This document shows positions 32,303 through 32,870 of a DNA stretch of 32,870 nt, piece by piece. Below the pieces are notes generated by a model. That model ran no database searches. It was given only the letters and a program-made list of their open reading frames with translations, and had not been told where the DNA came from. The DNA comes from an uncultured Phascolarctobacterium sp. (GTDB lineage Bacteria > Bacillota > Negativicutes > Acidaminococcales > Acidaminococcaceae): assembly GCA_949288065.1 (NCBI GenBank), contig CASEIL010000033.1, positions 1 through 32,870 of the forward strand, read 5' to 3'. The stretch's first letter is position 1; every line of letters begins with the position of its first letter. A program made the position numbers and the translations under genes.

Positions 32303-32870
32303 TTAATCGTCGTCTTTATCTTTGTCTTTAGCTTTCGCTGCGTCGTTGGCGTTGGCAATGGGCGCCCATTCGCGCAAAAGCTGCGTACAAGCATTGGCGT
32401 AGCTGCCCGCACTGCCAAAACCTGCGGCGTAAGCGTCCTGGTTATACACGGTTAACAGCTGAATGTCCTCGTAATACAGCGTAGCGCTGCTGCCGTTGTC
32501 GTACACAATAAAGCGGTACGGGTCCACCGGCCCGCGCTGGCGCGCTACATACAGTGAGCCTGCCAGCATATACGCGCGGTATTCCGGCTTGTCGTTGCCG
32601 ATTTTTTCGCTAATATTAAAGGTCCAGTCCCCCTCGTGCACCGTTGCCGTGCCGTTTTCATGCACGGTAATGTCCGGATGCGGGTCCAGCTTTTTAATCT
32701 GTTTCATCACGCGTTTTAAGCGTTCTTCCGGTTCCGGGTGGCTGCTGAACAGCCCGTAGCCCGGGTTGCCCTTTTCCTGCGCCAAATCTTCCAGCTTGTT
32801 AATCGTCAGCACCATGCTGTAAGGGTTGTAGCCCGCCGCCACGCACAGCTTAAAGCCTTCCTTATCGGCG
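32303..32870 (-). CDS. M48-type metallopeptidase, C-terminal part (5' end outside the window)
   Basis: The visible 188 codons enter from the window edge in frame with ADKEGFKLCVAAGYNPYSMV and continue with LFSSHPEPEERLKRVMKQIK. Both are typical of the region downstream of HExxH in secreted M48 peptidases (BepA/LoiP-like); the AD of the first string belongs to the ExxxAD zinc-ligand region. The zinc motif itself lies outside. The C-terminal 110 residues form an extra domain of unknown type, ending in a charged tail AKAKDKDKDDD. The likely site of action is the cell envelope. It is followed after 24 bases by the helicase gene. Confidence 0.75.
   Translation of the reverse strand, partial: ADKEGFKLCVAAGYNPYSMVLTINKLEDLAQEKGNPGYGLFSSHPEPEERLKRVMKQIKKLDPHPDITVHENGTATVHEGDWTFNISEKIGNDKPEYRAYMLAGSLYVARQRGPVDPYRFIVYDNGSSATLYYEDIQLLTVYNQDAYAAGFGSAGSYANACTQLLREWAPIANANDAAKAKDKDKDDD

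Noticed and set aside
1..32870. CRISPR array or cas genes
   Set aside because: No regularly spaced repeats of 24-40 bases with unique spacers were seen; the only periodic array is the 11-bp hexamer series at 4257-4306.

Overview
The window (about 33 kb, roughly half G+C by eye except for one AT-rich block) looks like the chromosome of an anaerobic Firmicutes-lineage bacterium. A Negativicutes member such as an Acidaminococcaceae relative is my inference. The grounds are strong AGGAGG-type ribosome sites, a T-box leader on the leucine operon, a rubrerythrin with an N-terminal rubredoxin domain, many intrinsic terminators and two XRE-cupin regulators. No 16S or species marker is present.

Layout. 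(1) 1-4306, minus strand: a binding-protein-dependent ABC importer (lipoprotein binding protein, ATPase, fused double permease, start of a second ATPase). Its promoter carries five TTAACA-like hexamers at an exact 11-bp period, the layout of a PhoP/PhoB box, so the cargo is probably a phosphorus compound. A terminator-like hairpin lies between the binding protein and ATPase genes. (2) 4390-4931: a guanidinium exporter (Gdx/SugE-type SMR) behind a compact two-hairpin leader with an overlapping terminator, most likely a guanidine riboswitch. (3) 4997-6589: a PstS-like domain tethered to six membrane helices. A 576-bp gap rich in inverted repeats follows. (4) 7068-10314: leuC-leuD-leuB under a leucine T-box. 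(5) 10441-12984: xpt, an MBL-fold hydrolase and a divergent LysR regulator. (6) 13062-23992: a redox and detoxification neighbourhood with a secreted cupin, MFS exporter plus flavodoxin, an XRE-cupin regulator beside a 5'-truncated LysE exporter, a MocR/LysN-type aminotransferase, two divergent metallophosphoesterases, a 35-residue membrane peptide, MerR, LysR and two aldo-keto reductases. Three promoters here share a -35 TTGACT, a 19-bp spacer and a central dyad, which is the hallmark of MerR control. (7) 23991-27096: copper ATPase copA, fused in frame to a copZ-like chaperone whose own ribosome site and start codon still seem present, divergent from an HxlR regulator with a cysteine-rich tail. 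(8) 27209-28546: tRNA-Arg(CCU), a small unknown protein, and a rubrerythrin. (9) 28556-32302: an XRE-cupin pseudogene cut at its 5' end where a very AT-rich 3.3-kb block begins. That block holds one gene, a 1081-residue RecQ-like helicase with large unrecognised N- and C-terminal regions. (10) 32303-32870: the C-terminal part of an M48-type peptidase.

The most interesting points are the Pho-box importer, the helicase island (a candidate single-gene defence or mobile-element function), the MerR promoter trio, the copA-copZ fusion and the guanidine-type leader. All functional statements rest on motif reading; no database search was possible.
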